The notes under the pieces: model-generated
Seen by the model: only the letters and a program-made list of their open reading frames with translations
Databases searched by the model: none
Told to the model about the DNA's origin: nothing
Shown here: positions 61,421 to 64,000 of the stretch, in pieces
Layout: each line of letters begins with the position of its first letter
How positions within the stretch are numbered: position 1 is the stretch's first letter
Position numbers and translations under genes: made by a program
NCBI GenBank assembly: GCA_003586115.2
Contig: QVOM02000042.1
Location: forward strand, 35,798,277 to 35,862,276
Direction: 5' to 3'
DNA: 64,000 nt
From: Salvator merianae
Taxonomy: Eukaryota > Chordata > Lepidosauria > Squamata > Teiidae

Positions 61421-62357
61421 CCAGTTGCCAGATCATGGGGAAAATATGGGGTGGTTTTTTTAAAGCAAATGATCCACTTCAGATATAACCATGAGCTCCA
61501 GCAAACAGGAAACATAAGAATGTGCTTGGTCGGCCGTTAAATATGATTTACAGGGATGTGAAAACAAAGCCACTCTACACATAACAAATTTGCAGTTGAG
61601 TTCTTAATATTTTTGCTCACTTAAGATTAGCTTGTTCATTTTTGCATTTATTTGATGGTCATAGCCAGAGTAGAATCTTTGCCTAAAAGCTATTAAAGTG
61701 GTTTAAATTGTTGACTTAAATAAAAACATTACCTAATTTTATAATGACTGTGCTTTGATTACAGCTTTTTTTTCCCCCAAATATATGACTTCAGTTCCAT
61801 TTCCACCAAAAAAATTAATGCATTTCTTGGTTTGTGTTTTCCACTGGCAGCATCCTAGGCCCTTATAACTTTGGGAGATGTATCCAGGATAGCTAGTACT
61901 GATTCAAAGTATTTGGGTCGTGTGCGGAAATTGCATTTCCTAGTAGTCTGGAAAGTTAATTTTAATCATTCGGAGTTTGATTTTTTCCTGCTGCCATCAC
62001 TAGTTCAGCTTTCATCTGTTCAAGTGAATGGAATATGTCAATAAAGCAAGGTTCTGAGCTTACTGGGAGAAGAGCCTGAAGACCAGTATGTCATATCATT
62101 GGCAGTGTGACAACTAGATTTTGTAAATATGTTAACAGAAACTCATCCACTGTGGGGGTTTTATTTTTAAGTAGCTGTTTGTGGAGGCCAGTTCAAAAAA
62201 AAGCTAAGGGAATTCAGTAGTCCAAAATAGATCCTAATTCTAAAATATTGTGAAGTCATATAGATTGCTTATTATTATCTGTAAACTGTTGCTCTGAGCT
62301 GTTACTGTGGTATGACTATTTTCACTTCAGCTGCAATCCTAATAAAATCTCTTTCAG

Positions 62358-62411
62358 ACTCCATCAGCTGTGAATAAGATAAAACAATTGCTTAAAGACA
62401 AACCTGACCAT
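62358..62411 (+). CDS. ISCA1: ISCA1 exon 2, residues 28-45
   Basis: Encodes TPSAVNKIKQLLKDKPDH, the first helix of the A-type (HesB-like) carrier domain. Acceptor TTTCAG/AC; donor CAT/GTAAGT; 18 codons exactly. The gene continues past the window; about 84 of an expected roughly 129 residues are missing. Confidence 0.95.
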
Positions 62412-64000
62412 GTAAGTATAGAAGGAATTTCAGCCATTCAATTTTTGTTAAGTAGTGGTTCACATGTATTTCAGATTAACACAGTATGGAAGTTTCCCTA
62501 TAAAGTCTAATTTGCCATTTGAATGCATTATAAAATAGACTGAGCAACATGTAGCTGTGAGCTTTTTATTTTAAAACAATTGCACAGATTCAACAATGAA
62601 AGAAAGTGAATATGTTGATGAGACTGATTTGAAAATGAGCTGTGTTTTGACACATGAACCTTTACCAGTTCCCACATAGGATACTGAAGGAAAAAAAAAA
62701 GTTGGATCTCCACAGTAATTAGTTCATACTTCACATTACTGTTTCATTACACATTACACATCCCTCCCTCTAATTATTTGTTAATAAGCATTCTGGAACT
62801 TAAGCTATTTAAAGTTGGCCTGCAACTTTTGCTGACATAGTTAACCGTGCCTAGTTCAGTTAGGTGGCATCTAATTGTGTCCTTCCAGTGTTGTAAAGTT
62901 CTTCTGTCAGAACGGAAGCAGAGACTTTCTCGTGAAAAAAAGAATTTGAAAAAACCTGCCTCCTCCCTTTTTTCTATACACTCCCATAACATCTCCCATG
63001 TTCTTCACAAGAAGTCTCCAGTCCTCTAGAGTGATTTTGGAGGAGGAATGCAGAGGTCTGAAAAGACAGAATGAAATCAGCGTGTTCACAGGCTTTGGAT
63101 GAATATGCACAGTTCAACACTATGGTATTCAGGAGCATAAGAAGTGCCCCAGTGGATCAGGCTCTTGGCCCATTTAGTCTCGTAGTTGCTCTCACAGTGG
63201 CCAACCAGCTACACAAGGAAGCCCACCAGCAGGACATGAGGACACAGCTAGTTCCCAGCAACTGGCCTTCAGAGGCACACGGCCTCCTACTACCATTAGT
63301 GCCAATAGTCATTTGATAGCCCTGATATCCATGAATTGATCCAACCCCTTTTTTGAAGCCATCGAAGCTGGTGGCCAACACTACACCTCATGGTAGTGAA
63401 CTCAAGAGTTTATGCATTGCGTAAAAAGTGTTTCCTTTTGTCTGCCCTGATTTGTTCAGAATTCAGCTTCATTGGGTGACCTATCCACTTTGTCTACACA
63501 ATGCGTAATTTTATACACCTCTTTCTAGACCCAAAAGCCCCAAATGTTGCAACTTTTCCTCATAGGGAAGCTCCTCCAGCCCTGTGATCATCTTAGTCAT
63601 CCTCCTCTGAGCCTTCTCCAACTCCACTATATCGCTTTTGAGATGCTGTGACCAAAATTGCCCACAGTATTCCAGATGGGATTGCACCACTGATAAGGTG
63701 CTTTGTAATATTAGCATCTCTTGCTTTCAGTACTATTCAGTATTATCCCTAACATGCTATTGGCATTTTTTTTGCAGGAGCAGGTGCACAGTGTTAACAC
63801 TTATATTGAACTGTCTGCCATTACTTTGAGGTCTCTTTCCTGATCACAGTCAGCTGCAATACCATTACTGTGTATAAGTGTTTAAGCTAATGTCAGATTG
63901 CAATACTGATTTCAGTGAGACTTAACTCCCTGGGTTCAGAGATGAGAGAATATCAGGCCCATGCCTGATATGTTTAGAGAGATGAAATTTTAGGGGACCG
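62412..64000 (+). other. ISCA1: ISCA1 intron 2 (partial)
   Basis: Contains a CR1-like fragment (63115-63780). No sequence matching ISCA1 exon 3 was found before the window ends. Confidence 0.6.
63115..63780 (-). mobile_element. CR1-like LINE fragment
   Basis: The minus strand has ORF2 C-terminal blocks (SHLEYCGQFWSQHLKSD, MITGLEELPYEEKLQHLGLL) followed by a 3' UTR. It ends in GGCCAAGAGCCTGATCCACT (complement near 63151-63170), the same tail family as at 3151-3170. Confidence 0.75.

Larger units (their letters stand above)
60416..62357 (+). other. ISCA1: ISCA1 intron 1
   Basis: Contains an L2 tail (60690-60830, plus) and an L2 ORF2 C-terminal fragment (61260-61420, minus). The remainder is unassigned. 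Confidence 0.6.

Overview
The window is vertebrate nuclear DNA, almost certainly from a squamate reptile. It has long introns with GT-AG junctions, CpG-rich promoters and dense interspersed repeats. Copies of a tRNA-headed SINE with a BovB-like ACAACAAC tail (Sauria SINE, a lepidosaur marker) sit beside L2 and CR1 LINEs, a DIRS-type retrotransposon and hAT-like MITEs. No prokaryotic signal, CRISPR array, rRNA or intact tRNA gene was seen. I could not identify the species.

Layout. From about 0.48 to 10.0 kb is a decayed DIRS-like tyrosine-recombinase retrotransposon on the minus strand. It is split by two younger plus-strand LINEs: a nearly full-length L2 (about 5.70-9.33 kb) and a CR1-like element (about 1.2-3.19 kb). 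From 10.0 to 13.0 kb there is non-coding DNA with small MITEs. A CpG-rich promoter follows at about 13.1-13.7 kb. TUT7 (ZCCHC6), a terminal uridylyltransferase, occupies about 13.3-56.6 kb on the plus strand. From 56.6 to 60.0 kb is a short intergenic spacer. ISCA1, a mitochondrial A-type iron-sulfur cluster assembly factor, starts at 60.3 kb on the plus strand; its first two coding exons are present and the rest lies beyond the window.

TUT7 was assembled exon by exon from reading frame and splice sites. Leaving out two optional exons gives 1,495 codons plus a stop, and the catalytic aspartates of the active module fall at codons 1058, 1060 and 1119. In order the protein has a basic N terminus, a C2H2 finger, a catalytically degenerate nucleotidyltransferase plus PAP-associated module (the LIN28-interacting module), a long acidic linker, a CCHC knuckle, the active nucleotidyltransferase plus PAP-associated module, and two more CCHC knuckles. 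Two exon-like blocks near the 3' end (74 and 64 nt) break the frame singly but keep it together.

The TUT7 introns hold at least six related hAT-like MITEs ending in TAGGGATG, several L2, CR1 and SINE fragments, and a 424-base pure T run inside one hAT-like element. That element has an exact 8-bp target-site duplication and is itself inserted in an L2 fragment. TUT7 followed by ISCA1 in the same orientation matches the order I know from human 9q21.33, so the locus is ancestral amniote synteny. The two genes are not known to share a pathway. I found no new biological system; the noteworthy items are the nested repeats, the T tract, and the exon structure at the 3' end of TUT7.
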